Counted from the first letter of the stretch, positions 7,708-16,789 are shown. The stretch: 41,306 bases of DNA from Sphingomonadaceae bacterium (GCA_024236155.1 JACKLA010000010.1:1-41306); one strand, 5' to 3'. Translations and numbers: made by a program. Notes: generated by a model from the letters alone, not told the origin.

Positions 7708-9525
7708 CTAACGGATTTCGCTCCACGGTTTGGACAACAGGCCTGCCCCGTTGATCACCCCGACCAGCGAATAGGTCTGCGGGAAGTTGCCCCACAATTC
7801 GCCGGTTTCGAAATCGAGGTCTTCCGACAATAGCCCGGACCGCGTCGAGTGGCCGAGCATGGTGCAGAACAGCCCCTTCGCCTCTTCATCGCGGCCCGCC
7901 AGATGCAGCGCCTCGATCAGCCAGAAGGTGCAGACGTTGAAGGCGGTTTCGGGCAGGCCGAAATCATCCTCGCTGGCATAGCGCAGCATATGCTCGCCGC
8001 GCCGCAGCTCTTTTTCGATTGCGGCGAAGGTCGACTGGAAACGCGGATTGTCGGGCTCGAGGAAGCGCAGTTCGACCATTTGCAGCAGGCTGGCGTCGAG
8101 ATAGTCGCTCTGGAAGCTCGCGCCGTAATGGCCATCTGCGTCGCCCTCACCCTCGACCCAGGCTTCCTGCTCGATCTTCGCGGCAATCTGCGCCGCCCTG
8201 CCGGCCCAGAAATCGGCCCGGTCGGGCTTGCCGATATGGCGGGCGACATTGGCCAGCCGGTCGCATGCCGCCCAGCACATCACCGCCGAATAGGTATGGA
8301 CTTCCTGCCGCGTGCGGAACTCCCACAAGCCGGCATCGGGCTGGTCGTGCATCGCCCACGCCATCTCGCCCACCGCCTCGAGGCTGGCGAAATCATGCTC
8401 GTCCGCCATCCGCAGCAGGCGCTTGTCGAGGAAACCCTGCGCGGTCGGCAACACGATCTGGCCATAGCAGTCATGCTGCACCTGCTTGTAGGCGGCATTG
8501 CCCACCCGGACCGGCCCCATCCCGCGATAACCCGCCAGATGCGCGGCAGTCGTCTCGTTCAGCTCGCCCTCGCCCATCACCGAATAGAGCGGCTGGATCT
8601 GCCCGCCCTGTGCGGCGTCGACGATATTGCGCAAATAGGCGAGATATTTCTCCAGCACGTCGAGCGCGCCGAGCCGGTTCAATGCCTGCACCGTGTAATA
8701 GGAATCGCGAATCCAGCAGTAGCGATAATCCCAGTTACGCTCGCTATGTGGCGCTTCGGGGATCGAGGTGGTCAGCGCGGCGACGATCGCGCCGGTTTCC
8801 TCGTGCTGGCACAGCTTGAGCGTGATCGCACAGCGGATCACCTCTGCCTGCCATTCAAAGGGGATATGCAGCCCACGCACCCAGTGCTTCCAGTAACGCG
8901 ACGTCTGCGCCTCCATCCGGCGCACTTCGGAACGGACATTGCCGTTGAACGGTTCGTCCGGGCCAAGGAAAAAGTGCTGGTCGCTCTCGACCCGGAAGCT
9001 GCGCCCTTCGAGGATGTAGCCGACCGGCGCATCGGTGCTGAGCCGGATCGCCTGCGCCCCGATCAGGTAGCGGATGTGGTTGGTGCCATTGGTGGTGTCG
9101 GCCAGCTGCGCGCCATAATGCTTCATCGGGCGCAGCACAACCTTGAGGCGCGGTGTTCCGGCGACCGGGCGGACTATCCGCGTATAGGCGACCGGGCGAT
9201 ACATCCGGCCCGAGCGTTCGAAACGCGGGCAGAAATCGCGGATTTCGACCGCGCTGCCATCCTCCGCCTCCAGCCTTGTGACGAGGATCGGCGTGTTGCG
9301 CTCATAGCTTTGCGTGGCGGACACCTGCCCTTCCAGCTCGAAGCGCCACACGCCCGCCTCCTGCTGGCTGCCATTGAGCAGCGCACAGAATACCGGATCG
9401 CCATCGACGCGCGGAACGCAGCCCCATACCAGCCCGGCGGCTTCATCGATCAGGCCGCTGACCTGGCAATTGCCGATCGGCCACAGCTCGAGCTTGGATT
9501 GGGGCGCAGTCACAGGTTCAGCCAT
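7708..9525 (-). CDS. glycoside hydrolase family 15 protein (glucoamylase/trehalase-like)
   Basis: A 605-residue GH15 protein with an N-terminal beta-sandwich domain and a C-terminal (alpha/alpha)6 barrel. The barrel begins near NWDYRYCWIRDS (264-275), a strong GH15 signature, and ends with GNFPQTYSLVG. Bacterial GH15 enzymes cleave alpha-glucosidic bonds; some, best known in mycobacteria, are trehalases. Its place between otsB and otsA, overlapping otsB by 16 bases, makes trehalose or a trehalose-linked alpha-glucan the likely substrate (inference). No signal peptide is seen, so it acts in the cytoplasm. Confidence 0.9.
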   Translation of the reverse strand: MAEPVTAPQSKLELWPIGNCQVSGLIDEAAGLVWGCVPRVDGDPVFCALLNGSQQEAGVWRFELEGQVSATQSYERNTPILVTRLEAEDGSAVEIRDFCPRFERSGRMYRPVAYTRIVRPVAGTPRLKVVLRPMKHYGAQLADTTNGTNHIRYLIGAQAIRLSTDAPVGYILEGRSFRVESDQHFFLGPDEPFNGNVRSEVRRMEAQTSRYWKHWVRGLHIPFEWQAEVIRCAITLKLCQHEETGAIVAALTTSIPEAPHSERNWDYRYCWIRDSYYTVQALNRLGALDVLEKYLAYLRNIVDAAQGGQIQPLYSVMGEGELNETTAAHLAGYRGMGPVRVGNAAYKQVQHDCYGQIVLPTAQGFLDKRLLRMADEHDFASLEAVGEMAWAMHDQPDAGLWEFRTRQEVHTYSAVMCWAACDRLANVARHIGKPDRADFWAGRAAQIAAKIEQEAWVEGEGDADGHYGASFQSDYLDASLLQMVELRFLEPDNPRFQSTFAAIEKELRRGEHMLRYASEDDFGLPETAFNVCTFWLIEALHLAGRDEEAKGLFCTMLGHSTRSGLLSEDLDFETGELWGNFPQTYSLVGVINGAGLLSKPWSEIR

Positions 9526-10253
9526 GCATGGACATCCGATACGCTGGAGAGGTGATAACGGGCACTATCGCTGGGCCGTTCGCCCACCGCAATGCCGAAG
9601 CCGCCGAGTTCGGTTGCGGCGCGAAAGCCGTCTTCATCGGTCACATCGTCACCGACAAAGACAGGAACGGTTCCGGCAAACGGGGCTTCGGTCATAAAGG
9701 CCCTGACCGCACTGCCCTTGTCCCCGCCCGGCGGGACCAGTTCGGCAACGCATTTGCCCTGCTTGACGATCAGGCCGTGAGTGGCGGCGAGTTCATGCGC
9801 TGCGGCCAGCACATCCGCTTCGCGTTCTGGGGCGAGGCGGTAATGCAGCGCCATGCCATGCGCCTTGCGCTCGACTGCCGCCCCTGCCGCCGCCGCAGCC
9901 GCTTCGATCCGGGCCAGCGCCGCGTCGGCTATCTGCCGTGGCGGCGTGCCGACAGGCTGCCCGTCCCGGCCTGTCCGCGCCATGCCATGCGAACCCGCAA
10001 TCGCCACCAGCACCGGCCCGAGATGTTCGGCAAGATTGCCCGGCGACCGCCCGCTGACCAGCGCGAGCCGCTGGCCGACCCGCGCCGCAAGCGCCTCAAG
10101 CCGGGCGGCCAGATCGCTGGGCACCTCGATCCCGTCGGGCGTATCGGCAATCGCCACCAGCGTACCGTCGAAATCGAGGAACAGCGCGACCGGTTCGCTG
10201 GCGGAAAGCACGTCCAACGCCGGGGGAATCGCAAGGGAACGAGGCTCGTTCAT
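9510..10253 (-). CDS. otsB: trehalose-phosphatase
   Basis: A 247-residue HAD-superfamily phosphatase that converts trehalose 6-phosphate to trehalose. The nucleophile motif is DFDGT (27-31) in FLDFDGTLVAI, and the metal-binding GDDVTDEDGF lies near the C-terminus. The start used is the ATG at 10253; the open frame runs 40 codons further, but that part resembles nothing in the family and reaches into the region shared with cysD. It is the first gene of the trehalose operon, and its end overlaps the start of the GH15 gene, suggesting coupled translation. Confidence 0.94.
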   Translation of the reverse strand: MNEPRSLAIPPALDVLSASEPVALFLDFDGTLVAIADTPDGIEVPSDLAARLEALAARVGQRLALVSGRSPGNLAEHLGPVLVAIAGSHGMARTGRDGQPVGTPPRQIADAALARIEAAAAAAGAAVERKAHGMALHYRLAPEREADVLAAAHELAATHGLIVKQGKCVAELVPPGGDKGSAVRAFMTEAPFAGTVPVFVGDDVTDEDGFRAATELGGFGIAVGERPSDSARYHLSSVSDVHAWLNL

Positions 10254-10342
10254 CGCCCAACAGGCGTAAGGATTATGTTGCAGTGCGTCAAAGGCGAACC
10301 GCCGCAGCCATGATAGAAGCAATGCCGTAACTAAAAGAGAGG

Positions 10343-10432
10343 ATTGGTTTTCAGTTGTGGCAAGCTCTGCCATGGGGGCCGTCGATCAACCAATTGCACC
10401 TGCTCCCGGCGGAATTTTCGCCGGGACGCAGG
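10343..10432 (+). promoter_or_regulatory. structured leader upstream of cysD (candidate cis-regulatory RNA)
   Basis: Two hairpins precede the cys operon. The first has an outer stem ATTGGTT (10343-10349) with AACCAAT (10388-10394), enclosing TGGCA-AGCTC-TGCCA (10358-10372). The second is CCTGC plus CCCGGCG, loop GAATTTT, then CGCCGGG plus GCAGG (10399-10432), with only short internal bulges. The cysD ATG follows at 10455 after GGAG. No T-run follows either stem, so if regulatory it would act on translation or on a distant terminator. The structures are seen; the function is inferred. Confidence 0.45.
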
Positions 10433-10454
10433 CACCGACGGAGAAAGCCTCACA

Positions 10455-11360
10455 ATGTCCACACCCCTCACCCATTTGCAGCGATTGGAAGCCGAGAGCA
10501 TCCATATCATGCGCGAAGTGGTGGCCGAGGCTGAGAACCCGGTCATGCTCTATTCGGTGGGCAAGGACAGCGCGGTGATGCTGCATCTCGCCAAGAAGGC
10601 ATTTTTCCCTTCGCCGCCGCCCTTCCCGCTGCTGCATGTCGATACGACGTGGAAATTCCGCGCGATGTACGAATTGCGCGAAAAAAGCGCAGCGGATGCC
10701 GGGATGGAACTGCTGGTCTACCAGAACCCCGAAGCCAAAGAGCGCGGGATCAATCCGTTCGACCATGGCGCGTTGCATACCGATATGTGGAAGACTGAGG
10801 GGCTGAAGCAGGCGCTCGACAAATATGGCTTCGATGCGGCCTTCGGCGGCGCACGGCGCGATGAGGAAAAGAGCCGCGCGAAGGAACGCATCTTCAGCTT
10901 CCGCACCGCCAGCCACGGCTGGGACCCGAAGAACCAGCGCCCCGAGCTGTGGAACCTCTACAACGCGCGCAAAAAGAAGGGTGAGAGCATCCGCGTCTTC
11001 CCCCTGTCCAACTGGACCGAACTCGATATCTGGCAATATATCCATCTCGAAAATATCGAGATCGTCCCGCTCTACTACTCCGCTCCGCGCCCGACGGTCG
11101 AGCGTGACGGCATGCTGCTGATGATCGATGACGAACGCTTCCCGCTGCAGGACGGCGAGGAGCCGGTTATGCGCTCGATCCGCTTCCGCACGCTGGGTTG
11201 CTATCCGCTGACCGGCGCGGTCGAAAGCGAGGCGGCAACCCTGCCCGAAATCATCCAGGAGATGCTGCTGACCACCACTTCCGAACGGCAAGGCCGCGCA
11301 ATCGACAAGGACGAAGGCGGTGCCGGGATGGAGAAGAAGAAGCAGGAGGGGTATTTTTGA
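10455..11360 (+). CDS. cysD: sulfate adenylyltransferase subunit 2
   Basis: A 301-residue ATP-PPi synthetase-type subunit that adenylates sulfate to APS together with the CysN GTPase. The PP-loop SVGKDS is at 34-39, and LLHVDTTWKFRAMYE, GGARRDEEKSRAKERIFSFR and FPLSNWTELDIW are strongly conserved CysD blocks. The ATG at 10455 gives the family N-terminus (THLQRLEAESIHIMREV); the open frame upstream is unrelated leader sequence. It heads the operon cysD-cysNC-DUF2061-cysQ, divergent from otsB across about 200 bases. Confidence 0.97.
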   Translation: MSTPLTHLQRLEAESIHIMREVVAEAENPVMLYSVGKDSAVMLHLAKKAFFPSPPPFPLLHVDTTWKFRAMYELREKSAADAGMELLVYQNPEAKERGINPFDHGALHTDMWKTEGLKQALDKYGFDAAFGGARRDEEKSRAKERIFSFRTASHGWDPKNQRPELWNLYNARKKKGESIRVFPLSNWTELDIWQYIHLENIEIVPLYYSAPRPTVERDGMLLMIDDERFPLQDGEEPVMRSIRFRTLGCYPLTGAVESEAATLPEIIQEMLLTTTSERQGRAIDKDEGGAGMEKKKQEGYF

Positions 11361-11399
11361 CCTGCCACGTCAAACGCGAAGCGATTGACGCAAGGTCAA

Positions 11400-11478
11400 C
11401 CCCGGACTTGATCCGGGGCCGCTTTCCCCACGCACGACCAACAGCATATATGAAAGCGATCCCAGCTTTCGCCGGGAT
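11400..11478. repeat. REP-like hairpins between cysD and cysNC
   Basis: Hairpin one is CCCCGGA-CTTGA-TCCGGGG (11400-11418). Hairpin two is ATCCCAGC-TTTC-GCCGGGAT (11459-11478) with one mismatch. Both are of the type found scattered between genes in sphingomonads. They fill the 126-base gap inside the operon, and the second ends only 8 bases before the cysNC start, so it could affect mRNA stability or access to the ribosome site. Confidence 0.7.
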
Positions 11479-11486
11479 GATGGAAT

Positions 11487-13403
11487 ATGAGTAAATCCTA
11501 CCAGACCGACGCACTGATCGCCGAGGATATCGACGCCTATCTCGATCGGCACCAGCACAAGACCATGCTGCGCTTCATCACCTGCGGCAGCGTGGATGAT
11601 GGCAAGAGCACGCTGATCGGGCGGTTGCTGTATGACAGCAAGATGATCTTCGAAGACCAGCTTGCCGCGCTCGAAAGCGACAGCAAACGAGTCGGCACGC
11701 AGGGGCAGGAAATCGACTTTGCCCTTCTCGTCGACGGGCTTGCGGCGGAACGCGAACAGGGCATCACCATCGATGTCGCCTACCGCTTCTTCGCGACCGA
11801 GAAACGCAAGTTCATCGTCGCCGATTGTCCGGGCCACGAGCAGTATACCCGCAATATGGTGACCGGCGCATCGACGGCGGACCTGGCGGTGATACTGGTC
11901 GATGCGCGCAAGGGCGTGCTGGTCCAGACGCGCCGCCACAGTTTCCTGTGCCACCAGCTGGGCATCCGCAACATCGTGCTGGCCGTCAACAAGATGGACC
12001 TGGTCGATTACGATCAGGCCACTTTCGATGCCATCGTCGCGGATTACGCCAAATTCGCCGAGGATATCGGCATTGCCGGTTTCACCGCGATCCCGATCTC
12101 GGGCTTCAAGGGCGACAATATCACCGCCGCATCGGCCAATACGCCGTGGTACGATGGGCCGGTGCTGGTCGACCATCTCGAGACGGTTGAAGTCCGTTCC
12201 TCGGTCGATCTCGACAAGCCATTCCGCATGCCGGTGCAGTGGGTCAATCGCCCCAATCTCGATTTTCGCGGCTTCTCCGGGCTTGTCGCCACCGGTTCGA
12301 TCAAGCCGGGCGACGCGGTGCGGGTGCTGCCGTCGGGCAAGACCAGCACGGTCAAGTCGGTCGTTACCTTCGATGGCGAACAAGGCGCGGCGCAGGCCGG
12401 GCAATCGGTCACCATCACGCTGGAAGACGAGATCGACTGTTCGCGCGGCGATGTGATCGCCACTGCCGACGATCCGCCCGAAGCCTCCGACCAGTTCGAA
12501 GCCACTGTAGTCTGGCTCGATGACGAGGCGCTGCTGCCGGGGCGCGGTTACTGGCTGAAACTGGCCACCCAGACCGTATCTGCCTCGATTGCCGAGCCGA
12601 AATACGAGATCAACGTCAACGATCCTTCGGGAGCTGGCTCTCACCTCGCTGCCAAGACGCTCGAACTCAATGCGATCGGCGTCGCCGAAGTCACCACCGA
12701 CAAGCCGATCGTGTTCGAACCCTATGCCGACAACCGCGCGCTGGGCGGGTTCATCCTGATCGACAAGGTGACCAACCGCACGGTCGGCGCAGGCATGCTG
12801 CATTTCAGCCTGCGGCGGGCGCAGAACGTCCATTGGCAGCCGACCGCCATCGGGCGCGAAGAGCATGCCAATCTCAAGAACCAGAAGCCGCTGGTGCTGT
12901 GGTTCACCGGCCTTTCCGGTTCGGGCAAGTCGACCATTGCCAATGAGGTCGAGCAGGCGCTCAACCTGATGAACCGGCACACCTTCCTGCTCGACGGTGA
13001 CAATATCCGCCATGGGCTGAACAAGGATCTCGGCTTCACCGATGCCGACCGGGTGGAGAATATCCGCCGTATCGGCGAAGTCGCGAAGCTGATGGCCGAT
13101 GCCGGGCTGATCGTACTCACCGCCTTTATCAGCCCGTTCCGGGCCGAGCGGCAGATGGTGCGCGATATGCTGCCTGAGGGCGAATTCGTCGAAATCTTCG
13201 TCGACACCCCGCTCGAGGTTGCCGAACAGCGTGATGTGAAAGGCCTCTACAGGAAGGCGCGCGAGGGCAAGCTCAAGAACTTCACCGGGATCGACAGCCC
13301 CTATGAAGCGCCCGAGAATGCCGAAATCCGCGTCAACACCGTCGAGATGACCCCGGAAGAGGCAGCTCGCCATATCATCGATTGCATCTTGCCGTTGCGG
13401 TGA
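11487..13403 (+). CDS. cysNC: bifunctional sulfate adenylyltransferase subunit 1 / APS kinase
   Basis: A 638-residue fusion. The N-terminal part is a CysN GTPase: P-loop GSVDDGKST (34-42), DCPGHEQYTRNM as G3 and NKMD as G4, followed by two beta-barrel domains. From about residue 470 comes APS kinase (CysC): LSGSGKST P-loop and DGDNIRHGLNKDLGF. It drives APS formation by GTP hydrolysis and then phosphorylates APS to PAPS. The ribosome site before the ATG is weak and sits next to a REP hairpin. Such N-C fusions are common in alphaproteobacteria. Confidence 0.97.
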   Translation: MSKSYQTDALIAEDIDAYLDRHQHKTMLRFITCGSVDDGKSTLIGRLLYDSKMIFEDQLAALESDSKRVGTQGQEIDFALLVDGLAAEREQGITIDVAYRFFATEKRKFIVADCPGHEQYTRNMVTGASTADLAVILVDARKGVLVQTRRHSFLCHQLGIRNIVLAVNKMDLVDYDQATFDAIVADYAKFAEDIGIAGFTAIPISGFKGDNITAASANTPWYDGPVLVDHLETVEVRSSVDLDKPFRMPVQWVNRPNLDFRGFSGLVATGSIKPGDAVRVLPSGKTSTVKSVVTFDGEQGAAQAGQSVTITLEDEIDCSRGDVIATADDPPEASDQFEATVVWLDDEALLPGRGYWLKLATQTVSASIAEPKYEINVNDPSGAGSHLAAKTLELNAIGVAEVTTDKPIVFEPYADNRALGGFILIDKVTNRTVGAGMLHFSLRRAQNVHWQPTAIGREEHANLKNQKPLVLWFTGLSGSGKSTIANEVEQALNLMNRHTFLLDGDNIRHGLNKDLGFTDADRVENIRRIGEVAKLMADAGLIVLTAFISPFRAERQMVRDMLPEGEFVEIFVDTPLEVAEQRDVKGLYRKAREGKLKNFTGIDSPYEAPENAEIRVNTVEMTPEEAARHIIDCILPLR

Positions 13404-13427
13404 GAACTGCTGCGCAAGGAGCGTGGA

Positions 13428-13649
13428 ATGATCCTGTTCAATGGCCGCGAAGCCCATTCACGCTCGCTGGCGAAAGCGGTAAGCTGGCGCCTGCTGGGAA
13501 GCATCGACACCTTCGTTCTCAGCTGGCTGTTCACCAGCGATGTCAAGGCGGCGGGCGCAATTGCGGTAACCGAAGTAGCCACCAAGATGGTGCTATACTA
13601 CCTGCACGAGCGCACCTGGTCTTCTATCGGCTGGGGCGTGGCAAAGTGA
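13428..13649 (+). CDS. DUF2061 small membrane protein
   Basis: A 73-residue protein with the DUF2061 pattern: SLAKAVSWRLLGSIDTFVLSWLFT, then AIAVTEVATKMVLYYLHERTW. Two hydrophobic segments (about 18-36 and 41-58) suggest an inner-membrane protein. AAGGAG lies 6-11 bases before the ATG. It sits 24 bases after cysNC and 13 before cysQ; DUF2061 genes are often found with sulfate assimilation genes, but the function is unknown. Confidence 0.9.
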   Translation: MILFNGREAHSRSLAKAVSWRLLGSIDTFVLSWLFTSDVKAAGAIAVTEVATKMVLYYLHERTWSSIGWGVAK

Positions 13650-13662
13650 CACGGAATATACA

Positions 13663-14397
13663 ATGACCGACTCCGAACTTGCAGCGCAGCTTGCGCATCA
13701 TGCGGGTGAAATCCTGAAACGAGTGCGCGACAGCGGGCTGATCGAAGGCCGGGCGCTGGGCGATGCGGGCGACAAATCCGCCAACCAGTTCCTTGTCCAT
13801 GCCCTGCGCCAGCAGCGCCCCGACGATGGCCTGTTGTCGGAAGAAAGCAAGGACACGCCCGAGCGGCTGGGCAAGGATCGCGTGTGGATCGTCGATCCGG
13901 TCGACGGGACGCGCGAATTCGGCGAAGGCCGCACCGACTGGGCCGTGCATGTCGCGCTGGCGATCGACGGGGTGGCGAGTGTCGGCGCGGTCGGCTTACC
14001 CGGACTCGACCTTGTGCTGCGCAGCGATGCGCCTGCCGAACTGCCGCCGCCGAACGAGACCCCGCGTCTCGTGGTCAGCCGCACCCGTCCGGCCAGCGAA
14101 GCAGTCGAAGTCGCAAAGCGCATTGGCGGCGAACTGGTCCCGATGGGCAGCGCGGGGGCAAAGGCAATGGCGGTGGTCCGCGGAGAGGCCGAAATCTACC
14201 TCCATTCGGGCGGTCAATATGAGTGGGACAGCTGCGCGCCTGCCGCAGTCGCCCTCGCCCATGGCCTGCACTGCTCGCGCATCGACGGATCGCCGCTCGT
14301 CTACAATCAGGCGGACACCTATATGCCCGACCTGTTGATCTGTCGGCCCGAATGGGCGGAGCGGGTTCTGGCCGAAGTCGCGGCCATAGCGGACTGA
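13663..14397 (+). CDS. cysQ: 3'(2'),5'-bisphosphate nucleotidase CysQ
   Basis: A 244-residue inositol-monophosphatase-superfamily enzyme. Metal ligands are seen in LLSEESKD (E60/E61) and VDPVDGTREF (D78, D81), and the C-terminal YEWDSCAPAA supplies the last aspartate. It would convert 3'-phosphoadenosine 5'-phosphate to AMP, removing the by-product of PAPS use, which fits its place at the end of the sulfate operon. An inositol monophosphatase activity cannot be excluded, but the context favours CysQ. Confidence 0.93.
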   Translation: MTDSELAAQLAHHAGEILKRVRDSGLIEGRALGDAGDKSANQFLVHALRQQRPDDGLLSEESKDTPERLGKDRVWIVDPVDGTREFGEGRTDWAVHVALAIDGVASVGAVGLPGLDLVLRSDAPAELPPPNETPRLVVSRTRPASEAVEVAKRIGGELVPMGSAGAKAMAVVRGEAEIYLHSGGQYEWDSCAPAAVALAHGLHCSRIDGSPLVYNQADTYMPDLLICRPEWAERVLAEVAAIAD

Positions 14398-14408
14398 TCA
14401 TTCTCCAA

Positions 14409-14425
14409 TCGGGGCTTGCCCCCGA
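14409..14425 (+). terminator. hairpin after the cys operon
   Basis: TCGGGG-CTTGC-CCCCGA forms a 6-bp GC-rich stem 12 bases after the cysQ stop. No U-run follows, so it is a weak terminator candidate or 3' stabiliser. Confidence 0.4.
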
Positions 14426-14562
14426 AACACACGCCTGCAGAATCGAAAACCGCGCAGCGTGGCGGAAGCTACCCGTCAAGCCGTATGCGGGAAGTCGGCA
14501 GACGCGGCAGGCGACCGTTTCGCGACCAGGCTGCACCCCGCGAAGAGCCAATATAGTAACGC

Positions 14563-14590
14563 TATTGCGAATCACTTGCATTAGCATTTA
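14563..14590 (+). promoter_or_regulatory. Fur-box-like site upstream of the siderophore receptor
   Basis: The stretch TTGCGAATCACTTGCATTAG (14565-14584) matches the general form of alphaproteobacterial Fur boxes, with TGCGAAT and TTGCATT half-sites in an AT-rich patch 50-70 bases before the receptor start. Iron-dependent repression would fit the three downstream genes. It was judged by eye only. Confidence 0.6.
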
Positions 14591-14634
14591 GATCATGTAG
14601 AGACCGTTCCGACGCCAAACGGAGCCGACGAAAC

Positions 14635-16761
14635 ATGCTTTCCTTCACCAGCCTTCTCCTGGCCACAGCAGCCACAAGCGCAACAGCAACCGACGATGCG
14701 GTATCGTCCGACGATTTCCAGCGCGACCGCACGATCGTTGTTACAGGCCAGCGCACCGAAGGCGACGACGACTATGGAGTCGACGACCAGCGCACCGCCA
14801 CGCGCCTGCCGCTGAGCCAGAAGGAAACACCGCAGTCGGTCAGCGTTGTCTCGCGCGCGCAGATTGACGATTTCCAGCTCAACGACGTGAACCAGTTGCT
14901 CACGACCGTGCCGGGCGTAAGCGTGCTCGCGGCCGAGACCGATCGTGTGTATTATTCTGCTCGCGGCTTCGACATCCAGACGTTCCAGGTCGATGGCGTA
15001 GGCCTGCCCTTCGCCTTCGGCATCCAGACCGGCTCGCTCGACACGGCCATCTATGACCGGATCGAAGTCGTGCGCGGTGCGCCGGGCCTGCTTTCCCCCA
15101 CCGGCAACCCGTCTGCCGTCGTCAACTTCATTCGCAAGCGTCCCTATCGCGAGTTCAAGGCCGGGGCGAGCGCGCAGTATGGTTCGTTCGACAATCTCAG
15201 GCTGGATGGTGATGTGAGCGTCCCGATCACCTCTGACGGCAGCATCCGCGCGCGCGCAGTGGGCGCGCTGCTCGATACCGAAAGCCATCTCGACCGTTAC
15301 GAGCTGAAGCGCTGGACCGGTTACGGCATCGTCGAGGCAGATCTCGGCCCCGACACCGTGTTGAGCGCCGGTTACGCGCATCAGGACCACCAGAGCACAG
15401 CCGCCCAGTGGGGCGCAGTGCCGCTCGTCTATACCGATGGGACACGGGTCGAGTTCGACCGTTCGGACAGCACCGGCCCCGAATGGGCGGGATGGAATGT
15501 GATCGACCGGCAGATATTCGGCGACCTGACCCACCATTTCAATGATGACTGGTTCACCCGCATCACCGTCCAGCGCCGGGCAGTCAGCGAAGACGACGAA
15601 CTGTTCTACGTCTATGGAAACCCCGACCGCACGACCGGCGATGGCATTTTCAGCTATCCCGGTAAATTCGGCGGCGAAACGCGCAACCTGACCATCGATG
15701 CCCATGTCGGTGGCAAGCTCGACATCGGCGGTCGCGAACAGGATATCGTTTTCGGGTTCAATCGCGGCGATGAGGATTACACTCAATCTTCTGCCTATGA
15801 TTTCTCGACCGTCGGAATCGCCATCCCGCTCAGCGAGCTGTTCGATGGCACCTTCCCCCGGCCCGACTTCCCCGAACTGGCCGAAAGCCTCAACATCGAC
15901 CGGCGACAGGAGACAATTTACGGCCTCGTCCGCCTGAACCCGGCCGACCCGCTCAAGGTGATGTTCGGCGGCAGCTATATCCACGCCCAAAGCAGTGGCA
16001 CATCCTATGGCACCGCGCAGGATTTCGACCGCGAGGAGTTCCTTCCCTTCGTCGGTGCGACGTTCGACATCACGCCGAATGTTTCCGCCTATGCAAGCTA
16101 TGCAACGATCTTCAACCCGCAGACCGAGTTCGACATCAACAACCAGCTGCTCGACCCGATCGAGGGCGACAATATCGAAGCCGGGCTGAAGGGTGAATGG
16201 ATGGGCGGCAAGCTGTTCGCCAGCGCCGCCGTGTTTCGGGCCAACCAGCGCAACACTGCGCAGGCAGCTGGTTTCGATGCAACGCTTGGCCGCACAATCT
16301 ACGAAGGCGTCGACGCCCGGTCGGAGGGGATCGAGTTCGAAGTGGCCGGTTCACCGACTGACGGACTGCAACTGACGGGTGGCTTCACCACGATGCGCGT
16401 GGTCGACGAAAACGGCGATCCTGCGCGCACATTCGTCCCGCGTACCACCGCGCGCCTCAACGCAACCTGGTCGCCCGCCGCCCTCGATGCCCTGAAGCTG
16501 GGTGCCTCTGTGCAATATCAGAGCGACTTCTATTTCGAACCGGGCAGCGTCTCAGTGACCACTGGCGACCCGGTCCGCATAGAGCAGGATTCCTATGCGC
16601 TGGTCGATCTGATGGCGCGATATGACGTGACGGCGAATGTGGCGGTCGGTGTAAACCTGCGCAATGTGACCAACGCTCGCTACCTTTCGTCACTGACCTA
16701 CGACCAGAGCTATTATGGTGCACCGCGTTCGGTTCTGGGCACCGTCAGCGTGAACTTCTGA
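14635..16761 (+). CDS. TonB-dependent siderophore receptor
   Basis: A 708-residue outer-membrane receptor. Residues 1-19 form a signal peptide ending SATA. A TonB-box-like TIVVTG is near residue 35, followed by the plug domain (TPQSVSVVSRAQIDDF, LLTTVPGVSV, YYSARGF, FQVDGVGLP, DRIEVVRGAPGLL) and a beta-barrel ending in VLGTVSVNF with a terminal Phe. The plug wording is that of ferric hydroxamate/rhodotorulic-acid type receptors (FhuE, FoxA). It is followed by a membrane protein and a PepSY protein, the usual companions of siderophore reductases. The exact ligand is not readable. Confidence 0.93.
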   Translation: MLSFTSLLLATAATSATATDDAVSSDDFQRDRTIVVTGQRTEGDDDYGVDDQRTATRLPLSQKETPQSVSVVSRAQIDDFQLNDVNQLLTTVPGVSVLAAETDRVYYSARGFDIQTFQVDGVGLPFAFGIQTGSLDTAIYDRIEVVRGAPGLLSPTGNPSAVVNFIRKRPYREFKAGASAQYGSFDNLRLDGDVSVPITSDGSIRARAVGALLDTESHLDRYELKRWTGYGIVEADLGPDTVLSAGYAHQDHQSTAAQWGAVPLVYTDGTRVEFDRSDSTGPEWAGWNVIDRQIFGDLTHHFNDDWFTRITVQRRAVSEDDELFYVYGNPDRTTGDGIFSYPGKFGGETRNLTIDAHVGGKLDIGGREQDIVFGFNRGDEDYTQSSAYDFSTVGIAIPLSELFDGTFPRPDFPELAESLNIDRRQETIYGLVRLNPADPLKVMFGGSYIHAQSSGTSYGTAQDFDREEFLPFVGATFDITPNVSAYASYATIFNPQTEFDINNQLLDPIEGDNIEAGLKGEWMGGKLFASAAVFRANQRNTAQAAGFDATLGRTIYEGVDARSEGIEFEVAGSPTDGLQLTGGFTTMRVVDENGDPARTFVPRTTARLNATWSPAALDALKLGASVQYQSDFYFEPGSVSVTTGDPVRIEQDSYALVDLMARYDVTANVAVGVNLRNVTNARYLSSLTYDQSYYGAPRSVLGTVSVNF

Positions 16762-16789
16762 TGGCACGGCCACTTGCCGGGAACAACGC

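Noticed and set aside
11370..13457. Very long open frame antisense to cysNC.
   Set aside because: It mirrors codon bias of a GC-rich gene; cysNC on the plus strand has every expected motif.
14440..14530. Possible cobalamin riboswitch before the TonB receptor.
   Set aside because: The conserved core blocks and the receptor's plug type do not fit; the site nearer the gene looks like a Fur box instead.
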